Below the pieces are notes generated by a model. That model did not search any database and had not been told where the DNA came from. It saw only the letters and a list, made by a program, of their open reading frames with translations. From positions 209,552-273,551 of the forward strand of contig QNGE01000269.1 in the NCBI GenBank assembly GCA_008508345.1: DNA of 64,000 nucleotides, read 5' to 3'. The position numbers and the translations under genes were made by a program. Shown here one piece after another: positions 52,801-64,000 of this stretch (position 1 is the stretch's first letter; each line of letters opens with the position of its first letter). The DNA comes from Paragonimus westermani. Taxonomy: Eukaryota; Platyhelminthes; Trematoda; Plagiorchiida; Troglotrematidae.

Positions 52801-54773
52801 CTAATGCAATTTTAGACAATGGCACGTAGTATAGCTAACGAAAACTTGCACAGAACACAGATCTGTGGAGAGAACAATGCGGGGAAAGTTAACGTTGATC
52901 ACAATTGGGGATTAGTTCGACCATTCTGGGAATAACTTTCGGGCAATATCAGCGAAACAGAACGGATAGCTGGAGTGCGATTGGTTGGTTCAGACAGTTT
53001 ACTCGTGCATTATGTCGACAATTCTTTCGAGTTGTTATTGCACGAAGTTTGTCACTTGATGCAATAAAACCGCTGATTACGCCTTATTCGTTGTCAACCT
53101 CACTGTTCAGCTAGCACTACAGACAGCAGACCTCTCGCCATCTGTACCAGATAGTCCGCTCATGCCAGGGGGAACGCACCGCTTGAGAATCGTGACAAAT
53201 TGGCTACACTGGGTGTTTCAGTCCTTCTCTTAAGTGTCATGGCAGCCACCAGGCTAGTTCATCATGGACCACCCAGAAAGTTGTTCAACTTACCGGACTG
53301 CTTCGACGACTGTAGCTGATGCCCACATTCAGCTGCAATGTCAGACGGGCAACCAGTTTGCCAGATGTGTTGACACTCGAAACACATCGTTGTGTCCGTG
53401 TTGAGTGCAACGCATACGGACATTCCCGGATGCTCAGTACTCACCGTAAACAGCGGAGACACTGCATGTACGGATGGGGTGGTGTTAATCCGTGTCCCGG
53501 GCAGCCCAGTAACTGGGTAGAGACGACTGTGTTCCGTTTAACCCTGCATCCTTCGTATACCCATGTCCCCATGACATGCGAGCCAGCCGATCGGTCTATC
53601 AGCCTACTCGTGTACACATCGGAAGTGTCTTTGTTGGTCACCGAGCGACGGGTAGCAAACCTACAGAAACCTTTTGAAGGTATTTGGGCTGACATCGATT
53701 GATGCGAAATTGATATCGGCTCATCTTGAAGTACAACCAAAATACAGCGAATTAGTCCAATGCTGGAGATGAAGCGGAAACTATCGTTCTATCCGGTTCG
53801 GGAAAAGTGTCCCCGTGAATAGCCAATACACAAATTTAACAACAAATTAAGAAAGTACACGTTTATATCACTTTGGCATTGGTTCTCAACAAAGTATATA
53901 TGTGAAAAAATGTAACAGTGCTCATTGCAGTCATCGAAAAGAGAACCAGTGAACCAACAAATAGGAGCCAGGTGGGCTACAAGCAACGATGGTACGTGAC
54001 AACATTGTTCGTGAAATATCAGGTTGCGTATACATATACTATAGCATAGACGTAAATGAGGAGTAGGTTTAGAAGGTCTATGAATCGCGAATGTACGACA
54101 GGGGTGGGGAACATTGGTAGTAACAGCAACACATATCATTATGCTTGATCGGACAAACAATAAGAAAAAACACAAAGAGAAACACTAACCATGTCGGATC
54201 CGACAAAATGACGGGGGAGTTGTGGGACTACATGGTCACGAGAAGCACAGAGACGAGGAGCCCGAATACCACTTGATCACAAAGTCACAAAACAAATCAC
54301 AAGTGTATGTGTGTACGTTCCGTGTGTATGAAACATTGAACACTAGAACCAGAGCACTGACCAGAATGCAAAAGGATCGGGACAGCAGTGTGGAAAGACT
54401 TCACCGTAATATCTTTGTGTGTGCGTATATGTGTTGAAAACCAGCTGATTGATCAAAAAATATACACAAACGACCCATCATGAACCCTCGAGCATTCAGG
54501 TTTACTATTGAAAATATATGTAGAGTCAATAGATAGCTGTAGATTTAAGAAGCATCAGGAGAACTTCTTATGCTGTCTGGTTCAAATATACGAGTCAAAT
54601 CGTTAAGTCAACGCATATACACGCATGCACACAATAGGCCTATGGATAAATGCTTTCGTTATTTCAGTATAAGTTTACTCTTAACAGGGTACTCAGACAA
54701 CTCAAATGATTGATTGTACAAAGGACAGTATAGGATAGAAGTAGGGCTGGGTTTCAATGTAGGTGACTGCATG
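49871..54773. other. No recognisable gene
   Basis: Region 50291-50316 matches 28978-29003 on the other strand. The frames at 51186-51469 and 53319-53740 are open on both strands without motifs. No polyadenylation signal for the zinc-finger gene was recognised. Confidence 0.4.
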
Positions 54774-54899
54774 TCACGCGCCTGAGTACTTATCGGACGC
54801 ATCTTCGTTAGGAGTATCATTAGTAACATTATAGAGATAGTTTACAACTGCGGCAGAAATATACACAAATTGTCCGGCAATGATGAGTCCGGAATCAGT
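54774..54899 (-). CDS. Weak candidate alternative last exon of the zinc-finger gene
   Basis: A good acceptor (ATTATTTTTCAG) precedes 54899. The following 42-codon frame (TDSGLIIAGQFVY ... DASDKYSGA, TGA at 54774-54776) is open in phase 0. It could be joined to the previous exon through the non-ideal donor AAC/GTTAGT at 55196/55195, also phase 0, which would skip the TGA at 55181. It is hydrophobic in the middle and has no known domain. It may instead be 3' UTR or intergenic sequence. Confidence 0.25.
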   Translation of the reverse strand, partial: TDSGLIIAGQFVYISAAVVNYLYNVTNDTPNEDASDKYSGA

Positions 54900-55180
54900 C
54901 TGAAAAATAATGATTCCGGAGAGTGGGCAAAATGGGAGAACGAATGTAGGAGGATAAACATATAGAAAGAGAAATACATATGTAAACCCTCCAAAAAAAA
55001 CGAGAACGTTAAGAAAGCTAAAAAAAATACAATGACGGAACACTGAGGGCAAACGCAATCAAAGATCAGTGGACGTGAGTAGACCAGGGTGTGCAGCAGT
55101 GGGGTAGTGGGTTACCGGACTGAAACGAATCGAATGTCACGAGTATGTGCAAGCGTAAATTTATGTACAAGGCTGACAAA

Positions 55181-55750
55181 TCAAACCTCACTAACGTTGG
55201 GCATTAAGTTAGCAGGCGCTTCAGACTCATGGCCACATGTGTCAGGCTTCCCAACAAGACCGGAGATAGAGCGAACATCACTGTTTTCAGGTTCCAAAGT
55301 GGGTTTAAGTTGCACCAGTTGCAATTTGCTCGGCTTCCGTCTACTCGAACCACTTGGACCGGATCGGGCGATAGGACTGGCAAATTTGCTGGACTCCGCA
55401 AGGCCGTTTAACACAACTATTGGGCGTGTCATGTCTGAGTTGCCGTTTGGTACATCAGGGAGGTCATCAGCTGTTGTGATGATAGAATCGGTGTCTAATC
55501 GGGCAATTTTTGCCGGCTTCCCTGACTCATCAGTATCGGGCAAGCAGCGTATCCGTCCCAGATCACAAGTCCCCTCGTTAAGAGCTACTGAGAATTCCTC
55601 GTAATCCATTTCCGCTTCAAATAAAGCGGCATCTTCCCTGTCCCCGGCATCTTCGGGCCGCTTTTCGGACTCGCTTACACGAGCGCGCAGAAGTTGTTTG
55701 AGCTCTGTTACGCGAGAGGCTGGCTCCGATTCGATATCTGTTACAGAGAT
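55181..55750 (-). CDS. Zinc-finger gene, 3' visible exon (probable C-terminus)
   Basis: The acceptor is TTCTTCTAG before 55750, and the frame continues in phase 0 from the previous exon: ...YRDFMSK joins ISVTDIESEPASRVTELKQ. The 189 residues are mostly acidic and Ser/Pro-rich without a fold signature. There is a possible short coiled-coil at the start (RVTELKQLLRARVSESEK) and a basic SSRRKPSKL patch that might help nuclear localisation. The TGA at 55183-55181 is taken as the stop. An alternative donor at 55195 could extend the gene to 54774. Confidence 0.65.
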   Translation of the reverse strand: MSVTDIESEPASRVTELKQLLRARVSESEKRPEDAGDREDAALFEAEMDYEEFSVALNEGTCDLGRIRCLPDTDESGKPAKIARLDTDSIITTADDLPDVPNGNSDMTRPIVVLNGLAESSKFASPIARSGPSGSSRRKPSKLQLVQLKPTLEPENSDVRSISGLVGKPDTCGHESEAPANLMPNVSEV

Positions 55751-56023
55751 CTAGAAGAATCAGAGCAAGGAAAACGAACAAATCGTTCATAAAGCCTTCA
55801 AACGAAAGCGAACAAGGATACATAGATCAGTTATACCTTCGTGATCCTGTTTACTTCCAAGTGTTGCCTGTTCGTGTCCAACCTAAACATGAATTTCTTA
55901 TAAATAGATTGAGTTTATTTAATTGTGGGCTCAGCTACAACAGCTATAACACTCGGATAATGATGGATTGCGTCCGGCAGTAAACAGCGATATTACAAAG
56001 ATCAGCATTAAAAAATGGCTTAC
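55751..56023 (-). other. Intron of zinc-finger gene (273 bp)
   Basis: Donor AAG/GTAAGC at 56024/56023 and acceptor CTTCTAG/ATC at 55751/55750, with a pyrimidine-rich tract in front. Phase 0. The frame hits stops if it is read through. Confidence 0.75.
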
Positions 56024-56905
56024 CTTAGACATAAAGTCTCGGTAAACCATTCGGTGCTGGTCAACCGCAAAGTCCAGTCGCGTGTGCACAGTCTGATGAT
56101 GATTCAACGCATCTTTGCTCGTTTGGAATGTTTGGTCACAATGGGGACAATCATAGGCCGGTAGGTGTATATGTGTACGAACAATGTGGGCCCGAGCTGC
56201 GCTTGCATAATTGGATAGAAACGGACAAGCGGAGCAGGCATAAACAAGAGCGCAACCCTCGGTAATTTTGCCGCTAGGGTCCGCATTCATCCGAATAACA
56301 TAGGGCTGGGCTTCGTCCGATTCATTATTACCACTTTCTCGTTCATGCGGTTCGGATACGAAGTCGAACTCAGTGTCCTCTGTCTGATCATCGAACGCAC
56401 ACGAGGCAACTGTGCTGTACAGACTGCTGCGGAATTTGTCCAAGCCGGCAGTGGAAGATCGGTGCCCCGCACCAGCAGTCGACGCAGCAGACGGAAGTGC
56501 TGTCAGCTTCTCTGAGTCTCGGTGTTGTGTTGAGGGTTGATAAACCTGGGAAGCAAACTGCCCCGTTTGTCGAACCAGACCGACAGCGGATGCTCGTCGT
56601 GCACCGAATTGAGACAAATCCATCTCGGCCAACGGTTTGATCACCGTGCCTTTCCATTTCATTTTAGCTAAGTGCAACAAGACGTGGTTAGGCAACAGAG
56701 TGTTATCTTCTCGACTTAGGCGACTGCAGTGCATGGCAGCTGCTTTATAACGTTCCGGAACCTTGGCATGCACTCCAAGAATATGTTTGCGGATATCACC
56801 CATCCCATGGGGAGAAGAGGAAGAGCAACCGGAACAACAGAAATAACGTCGGCCACGACGTCGGCTGATAAATACCTTCAGCGAACTGTACACGTCCATT
56901 TTTTC
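56024..56905 (-). CDS. Zinc-finger gene, middle exon: module 4 and two C2H2 fingers
   Basis: 294 codons, phase 0 at both ends (acceptor TTCTGCAG before 56905; donor AAG/GTAAGC at 56024). Residues 1-85 complete module 4. KMDVYSS is followed by a finger C24-x2-C27-x13-H41-x4-H46 with the signature GDIRKHILGVH, then CSRLSRE and LLHLAK. Residues 100-215 are a Ser/Thr/Glu-rich linker. Two ordinary C2H2 fingers follow: C224-x2-C227-x12-H240-x4-H245 and C253-x2-C256-x12-H269 (or H270)...H274. The fingers suggest DNA or protein binding in the nucleus; the target is unknown. The apparent longer frame up to 57001 is intron read-through. Confidence 0.88.
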
Positions 56906-59190
56906 CTGCAGAATGAAAAGAGGACGGCAACTGTTGTAATGTGTGTGTGGGGGGAATGAAATAGAACTCGGCAGAAAAAGGGTAAAATCGAAGACAAACA
57001 TGTACAGTTCGAAAATTTCGGACAGGAACTAATGGGGAACAGTCTAATGAAAAATAAAACACACATGGATACGGGACTATCAATGGAATACCAAGCTGTT
57101 CTCGTAAATCAAGCAATACGTAACGGAACCGATGAAAGAAAGTGAAACTGACTTCCGGAAACTACTGACAAAGTAAGAAAATGCGAGTTTGCCCCTTTTT
57201 AACCCCACGTATGAAGCCGAGTTTGTTGTCAAATGAAACTACACTACCGATCTGAATAACAGCATCTGCGGCGTGTGTTAGGCGGCCGGAAGATGGATGA
57301 TACCCCAGTGTTGTAAATAAACGATCGCATTGGATGGACTGCCTGAACCGTTTCCAATGCGTAAACGCTGAAACCCACGCATGGGGTGGCCCAAACAGGC
57401 AAACAGGAATTAAGATTGGAAACAGATATTCAGTAGCAGAGATCAAGTGAGTTCAGTCGCTTACTGGTGAAGGTTGAACCATGCAATAAGGACATCAGCT
57501 AGAGTACATAGCATAGATAAGACAACGGATAATTCACCTTAAAAAGATAAGGAGAGCTACGGGTAAGTTAGTCCCGATACACGAAAAACTTTTGTCGACT
57601 GAGCAAGAGTAACACAACGCTGGACTGTAGATGGTTGGGTATGCTGTTGTCAGGCTTGGGTGACGTACAGTACACCGTTTTTAATGAAGCGACCATAATT
57701 AACAGTGGCCAACGAAGATGCTGTTCAGTGTGGTTGCTAACGGCTGGAAGAGAGCGGAGAGTGGTCGGACGACAACAGGGTCACGAGCAGTGAACGCCCT
57801 GACCACCCTACAGAGTAAGATAGGGAGATGTCATTTACTAGGCTGAGGGAGTTCGCGATCATCTGTACCGCCGACTGGAAACGAATTCCGAAATGAAAAC
57901 GTGTCGCAGCCAATGATGAACATGTATCCGCAAAATTGTTGATTCTTCTTCCACCTTATGAACTTCCAGTGTTTTCGGTTAGTTTTTCTTCAGTGTAAAC
58001 GTGTACCCATTGATTAAGCAGTCAGGGGTGGTACAACGCACTAACAACAATCGAGTGGCTGAATATACAGGCTGTGATATAACACATTAAGAAGCACTGG
58101 CCAAACCATGAATTCCAATGAAGGACACTTATGCCATGGTGCATGTTGGAAAATCGTGTGCCAGGTCAGAAAACATTGCCTAATCAGTGCAGATAATTCT
58201 GTGCGACGCAAAGGTATTAATGCCGACGATCGTTAGATGGAAACAGGACGCCAATGCAAATTGCTAAAACTGTGTAAACAGATTGAATATCAAAAAGGAG
58301 AAATGCATGAAAAACCGGTTTGATGCGACCACAGAAGTGCATGAACGGTAAACAATCTACCATGTGCAAGCACGCAAACACCCGCACAGGTAGGCAATCA
58401 CAGCTAGAAGCCTTGAGAAATGCGTTTTTCATTCCATTTGCTAGGGGCTGTTGACGGTGTACTAGTCCAGTTGCATTGCATGCATGACGAATACGTTGTG
58501 GAATTTGTGGACGACGGATGGGTAAATGGAGGCACGCAAAGACAACTACAGAGAAATACAATACAGCGTACATAAATAAGATAACCTTACGCACGCATAC
58601 GTAAAGTGATCTATCTACAGGCGCAATCCAGTATGAGCAAGAACTCTAACGAACAATGAAAACATGTTGAGGGTGCAAACAGCATTACAAGTGATAGGAG
58701 TAGCGTCTAGAATTGCAAAATATGTCAATGATCTGGCGAAAGAACTATGTAGGTAGACGACTGGATTGGGTTAATCAGTGACGATCTCGGAGGCCTCCTA
58801 TAATTACCTGCTTAGCCGGATTTGATTGTCAACCGAAAGTAAATTCAGTTCGAAAGCCTCTTCACCGTCACTGGAATTTAGTTAAAATATACTAACAGTG
58901 CGGCTAACAGAAATGCAAAAATCGTCAAACGGCCCTGAACATGTCGAGTTACACACTGGTTCGCCGTTTAAAGTCAATGCCCGGGTTCGGGATGCTCAAA
59001 TATCTCTAGATACCACCATCCATCCGATTTGGAGCAAATAACCTGACGGGAGTAAAGAAATAGACAGAACTTAGCTTCTATGTGCACTTTAAAATGCTTG
59101 TTAGTTGGACGCATAAATTAAGCGAGTCAAGACGATCAGCGAGGCCGCATCGTGAACAGAATGCCAGCGTGTGTTGAGAAAGAGACTTAC
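56906..59190 (-). other. Intron of zinc-finger gene (2285 bp)
   Basis: Donor GAG/GTAAGT at 59191/59190 and acceptor CATTCTGCAG/GAA at 56906/56905, phase 0. The splice is supported independently of its consensus: joining PILE to EKMDVYSS recreates the KMxxYS region of the repeated module (compare EFLEHKMQLYS in module 2). Nothing else is recognised inside, apart from short chance frames at 57162-57446 and 58217-58594. Confidence 0.85.
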
Positions 59191-61944
59191 CTCTAGAATG
59201 GGAAAGTAGCTTGGTGGACAGTAGCCTTCAACGAGACTGTGCAGTGCTTCAGACGAATAAGGCAAATCAATCACTCTTTCTACTTCCTCGTTTGGAGAAG
59301 ACTGCGCCAAAGACAAATGAGACAGAGGGTCTTCTATGCTTTTAGAAGCCTTTTTGTCAGTCGATTCTGGAGACTCTTTGTCCTCCACAATTGTCAATCT
59401 GTCATCCTCGACAGAGTCGCGAGGGCCGCCAAAACCATCCGCAGAGCTGACAGACTGAGCCTCAGAATTATCAACCGATACTGAATTATCCATCGTATCA
59501 GACTGACTGGGTTCAAAGTTATCCTCCGTTGTCGCATACTTCCCGGAAGCTGGTGCATTTAAACCTAAATCCCGCAACGGCCGCAGTGGAGGTAAGGAAG
59601 AGCTGGGGCGACTGACTGGACAACTAGCCGGAGGGAGATTGGTTAGTTTGATCGGTCGATCCATAGCCAATCGGAGAAGCATATCATCTGGATAGATTTC
59701 GAAATCGTATTCACGAGTGATCCGAGAAGCCTGACAACAAAGTGTTATGAACTCATGCGGAATTCGGGCATGCACGCCCATTACATGACGTCGGCTATCA
59801 GCTAACGTGGCCGCGCGAATCTTGCTATCTGGCTGCCTGGTTGTCATGAACAAACGTCCACAAGGGCATCGAAAAGCGATCGTACGGTCGCCCTTACAAA
59901 TGCGACTCATGGTGTAGGTGGAGTAGATACGCATTTTGGAAAGTATTTCATCCATGTGGGCTTTTGTTGCTCCGGCTTGGTTCATTAACTGCCTTAAGAC
60001 CGGCTCTGAAAAGGGTAGTGCAAGGTGTACCACACGATCAGCTCCCTCAAAGCCCGGAATCGAAGGCAAAGTATTCAAATCCAGGCTGTCTACCACGTTA
60101 GCTGGTTGCGGTTCGAATAAAGAGTCCGGGGAATCCGGGGACCGCGGAGGTGTTGCTGGAGAAAGATTTATAGTTGAAGGACTGGCAACCACAGGTGGGC
60201 CAACGACGGCGTTCGTACCCTGGGCATTGACTGAATCTGGTGGAACTGGGGGACGAATGCGTACAGTGACACGATTTTTTGAGCCCGGGACCACGGCAGT
60301 GAAGTGAGACACATAGGTGTCCTGAGGTTTGTGCTCTGAATCCGAATTCGAAGTACTGGACACAACTGAGTCGAGTTCTGTGAACCCGTTATGACTCGTC
60401 CCATCGTCCGGTGAAGGAGAGCGACTTCCCGTTGAGATGAATGCTTCCGAACCATGTTGGCGGTGCATATAGTCTTTAGCGAGACGAGCCAATTTCTCAT
60501 CGGAAAATAAAATAAATTCAACTGGATCCAACCGAGAAGCCTGGAGGCAATGTCGAAAGTGTTTCGTAGAAATGCCACAGTGTGAACCGAGGATGTGTTT
60601 GCGAACGTCAGCGAGCGCATGTGGTGAGGAATAGCTACAATGATTGCATCGATAGCGTCGTAGACCACCCCGCGTATCAACAATTACTGATAAACGACTA
60701 TACAATTGCATTTTGTGTTCCAGAAACTCCCGTGTACCGATTGGTAGATGACGTGTTAGCCGGCGCAGAATTATGATAGAGTATGGTAATGGAACACGTC
60801 GGCGACCGGCTTCCAACAAACGGGGTTTCATTTGCCTCATTGCTAATTGCTCCTGTACTTCTTGAAACTTTTCTTCGCTCTTGGGCAAATAAGTGAATCG
60901 CAAACAATCTTTCAAATACTCGCGTGGAACCTCCAGGTGAACGGTGAGCAAATGACGCTTGAAGTCACCGAGGCCGTAGGGAAACACTTTATCACACTCT
61001 GGGCACACTGGAATACGGCGGTGATTCTCTTTCCCCAAAATTCGGACGAAGTATGAAGAGAACTGGTACATCTTTGTCACTAGGGAATCGAGCACGTTCG
61101 AACGAATGTGTTTGGACAGTTCACTACGAAATTTGGTCTCGTCAAATGGAAATGATACCAAATCATCCCCAGCGCGGCCTGTATCACATTTCTCATCGAA
61201 ATCTGGCTTTTCTGATGACTGCTCTGGGCCACCATGTGACTCGGGTACGGAATTCTCCGTTGGACCGTTCGACTGTGTCCCATCTCCATTATTACTAACC
61301 TGTGGACTGGTAAACTGTACAACGCTTGCAATCGCAGGAGCTGTCAGACTCGCCAGGGAGGATGCATTTATGCTGGTCAAAATATCCGCCGAAGCGGTCG
61401 AACTAGTAACATCGAATCCAGTTAGACCACTGAGGGCAGCAGCAGCCATCGCCGCAACCGCAGAGGCAGCTTCAGATGTGACATCATGTCCACCAGCACC
61501 CGTCAGTTCTTGTAGAGTCTTCAAAGCAGCAGCACTCTGTAGCAAGGAAATAGAAGAAGCATCACTGACCCCAGTCTGTTTTATCGAGTGCCATGACGAT
61601 GTGGTCACCGTGGAGACGGCAGGAGCGGGTCGAATGGACGGTAATATCGGTACCGTCGGAGTTATTTGCGTATAGTTCCGACCACAAGGACCGGCTAGCT
61701 TTGAAGCTGCCGGACGAGCCAATGCGGCCAAATTCATAGGTGATTCTGTCTCCTCATCATTCTCCGGGGATGATGGCCACATTGAGTTCACATAGAAAGG
61801 AACAAACGAATTCGTTTTGGACACGGGTGTGCTAGACACGGAAGGTGAACCTGGTACGAAGGACGCACGGGAAGAGTCCGAAGTTGCCGATTGGACCTTC
61901 GAATCGAGAAAGTCAACATGGAGTCTCTCGTGTATCACAATGGC
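59191..61944 (-). CDS. Zinc-finger gene, large exon: modules 1-3 and start of module 4
   Basis: 918 codons, phase 0, from an acceptor TCTCATTGCAG before 61944 to donor GAG/GTAAGT at 59191. The upstream ATG at 61974 lies in the intron. Residues 1-265 are Ser/Pro/Ala-rich, with an Ala-rich tract around 158-172. Module 1 spans about 265-375, finger C314-x2-C317-x13-H331-x4-H336 (GDFKRHLLTVH). Module 2 spans about 385-495, C433-x2-C436-x13-H450-x4-H455 (ADVRKHILGSH). Module 3 spans about 638-765. It is degenerate: C693-x-C695, then 24 residues, then H720-x4-H725 (ADSRRHVMGVH). Module 4 begins at about 891 (VIDLPYSSEAL) and continues in the next exon. Linkers are acidic and Ser/Pro-rich. It is probably a nuclear regulator of a flatworm-restricted family. 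The 5' exons are not found. Confidence 0.9.
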
Positions 61945-64000
61945 CTGCAATGAGATAAGAATGGGTGAGTCCAAGTTAGGCTATGAAAACTCCCATGAGG
62001 TGTAATTTGAAGAAGGGAACAGACAACACATTGGTCAAAATGCCTATCATAAGAGAAGAAAGTGAAGTCAGTACAACAGTCAAGCATGTTTCAATAAGGG
62101 GTAGAAGTTAACGGTGTATAGAAGAATGGAGATAAACTGTCCATTTCGGTACGTATTTCTCAATGCTAACTGACTGTGATTGGACTGCAACACGGAGAAA
62201 CGGTAGCTCGAAAGTCACACAAAACACGTTATACAGAACACTACTATATGGTATAAGCTTGTAATTACTACTGCTGCGACTTGAACTATGAATTGCAAAG
62301 AATTGACGACCATAACAATGCAAGAGGGCCACAGGGAGGTGGACAGGCCATCGTGACTCAGAAAGTTTTCTGCCACTGATGCGAACAGATCACAGGGTCC
62401 AAAACAAGCAGATGACAATATCCGACCACAATCAACGAAAAAACGAGTTTCAGAAGACGAGCCTGAGCCAGTAGTTGGTCAAACACCCACGGCCTGTATC
62501 TACGATACTGAGATCATACCTTAGAGCGAAGTCTGGTAATTCAAACACTCTGACAACGGACGAACTTGCAAGCAATCGGTAACCATAAGAACGACCGGTG
62601 GCATACAGTGTTTTGAAGCCAGGATATGGCAGTTAGTCACAAACCAGCTTCGGGTTTCTTGATCTGTTTGATCATACCTGTAATTACGAAGTTAAAGCAC
62701 GAAGTAAGTTGTGTCAACAAAAACAATCAGACTGCTTCAATTGTGTCCAAAAAGCGTTAGGCAGTATGAAGCAGCAAATGCAGATCCGAGCAGTGAAAAT
62801 CGATGGCTCGAAAAAGTCGTGCACACGGAGAACGTGTAACGTAGTAGAACAGAAGTAGCATACATATAAATTCAATAGCCCTCAGAGGTCTTGGTAAAGA
62901 TGAGCGAGACTCGATACCTATCTCTTGAAGGATTCACAAGATAGCGCACTTCATAGAGATTCTGTAGGAGTTTTGCTAAGTCATTATAACAGATGAGTTG
63001 CTCTCACCAATAGAATGAAGCGAAAGTTGACGACTGAAGCTGTGACCAGGGATTGCTGATCTTAATCGCACATACTCCACGAGAGACCACCCACAGATAA
63101 TCAGCAAAGGATGTGTAATCAATCGATACTGAGGAGTAAGCAATGAAAAGTGCAACGATTAATTTCATCTACTCCAATTGAGTGGATAGTCAACTAGAGC
63201 ACGCATGTAAATCTGCGATGCAACCGTCTCGCGTCAAGTTGGAGTCAACCAGCTGACGCTAATCCCTTTGCCTATTGGTTTATCCGACCGTTATGAAGCG
63301 GACCGTAACAGCCGTTGTGAACGTGTCTCCTCGTGATCGGATAAAAGCATACCGGAGCTTGACACTGTTCAGGGCTGTAGACGACAGGGACCGCCAATTC
63401 GCTAGGTCACGCAGTGGTGCATGAGCCATCGCACTAAGGGTGAAAGTAAACGCAAGAAATCTAGCTTCCTTAGTGTTTATGTGGTCACAGTGACTTAATG
63501 ATGGTTGAGGAAGTGCGGTGGGATCAATCCTCCTAGGTGTCACCTGGGACGATGACATGCATCACAGACCCAAGTTCCTGACACAGTGGGGTTTTGGGAC
63601 AAGATGTTCGCAAGTGGACGTTGCAAAGTGACCCCGATTTCGGACGGACCTGGTCGACGCTTTTGACATCGCGATAGCTCATCGATCGATCGACCAACGG
63701 GCGTGTTTGGGATGTGTACTCGTGGTGAATTCAGAGTCCAGATTTTCCTAAAAACAGAAACCATTGAAACGTGCCCTAGGCTGCACAGCAGAGGATTGAG
63801 GTAAGAAGCTAGCGAAGTCGAATATCGTTAAAGCGTTACCGAAATGACGACTGGTTCGTCAATCCGGCTCGTGCACATTAAAATGGCACATGGACAGGTG
63901 GCTAGCTTGCACAAACGTTGCGACTGTCACGAAAATAGGACTTCAGAAACGACAAACAAGATCAACAGCTAGCTGAATAGTATACACATTAGATCGGCCT
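61945..64000. other. Upstream intron of the zinc-finger gene; no exon recognised
   Basis: The acceptor at 61945 means at least one more exon lies upstream, but none was identified to the window end. A short open run ending in a GTGAGA donor-like site near 63005 is too small to call. The frames at 63280-63764 have no motif. Confidence 0.45.

Noticed and set aside
56906..57001. ATG at 57001 as a gene start for the middle exon
   Set aside because: The sequence between it and 56905 is an intron end with a pyrimidine tract and CAG acceptor, and the module alignment requires the splice.
60168..60683. 171-codon minus-strand frame inside the zinc-finger exon
   Set aside because: It is an out-of-frame shadow of the module 2 and linker coding sequence.

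Overview
The window looks like nuclear DNA from a flatworm, most likely a trematode. It is gene-poor, moderately AT-rich and full of short decayed retroelement pieces. The clues are Penelope-like elements with a GIY-YIG endonuclease, a tRNA-promoted SINE carrying a hammerhead ribozyme (compare the Schistosoma SmAlpha family), an RTE-like LINE tail ending in a CAT/ATG microsatellite, and a large intron-containing zinc-finger gene. The species assignment is inference; no homology search was possible.

The only convincing host gene lies on the minus strand at the right end (about 55.2-61.9 kb). Three exons can be joined with consensus splice sites, all in phase 0: 61944-59191, 56905-56024 and 55750-55181, about 1400 residues in total. 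The 5' end is missing. The protein carries four copies of a roughly 125-residue module (LPYS lead-in, KMxxYS motif, a C2H2-like finger with a GDxRKH/GVH signature, then a C-x-SRL/LA tail), followed by two ordinary C2H2 fingers. The fourth module is split by the 2.3 kb intron, and the predicted splice restores it exactly.

The remaining 54 kb is mostly intergenic sequence with mobile-element debris. There are two unrelated Penelope-like copies: a frameshifted one at 13.5-14.8 kb (+) and a largely intact 3' part at 42.8-44.0 kb (-). Two LINE 3' ends lie at 7.7-8.2 kb and 33.4-33.75 kb (both -). Copies of a pol III/hammerhead SINE lie at about 16, 25.4 and 30.1 kb (-) and 49.7 kb (+). The 49.7 kb copy keeps a nearly complete minimal type I hammerhead. 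A GAGGAAGGCC-containing repeat occurs as a direct pair at 27.5-27.8 kb and inverted at 11.1 kb. A CCAAT/TATA promoter-like repeat occurs at 22.2 and 38.1-38.4 kb.

Other structures are a perfect 108-bp palindrome beside a single N at 34.5 kb, a GC/CpG-rich block at 39.8-40.7 kb, and several microsatellites. Most open frames of 60-150 codons elsewhere look like chance. A few with good splice acceptors are listed as weak exon candidates.
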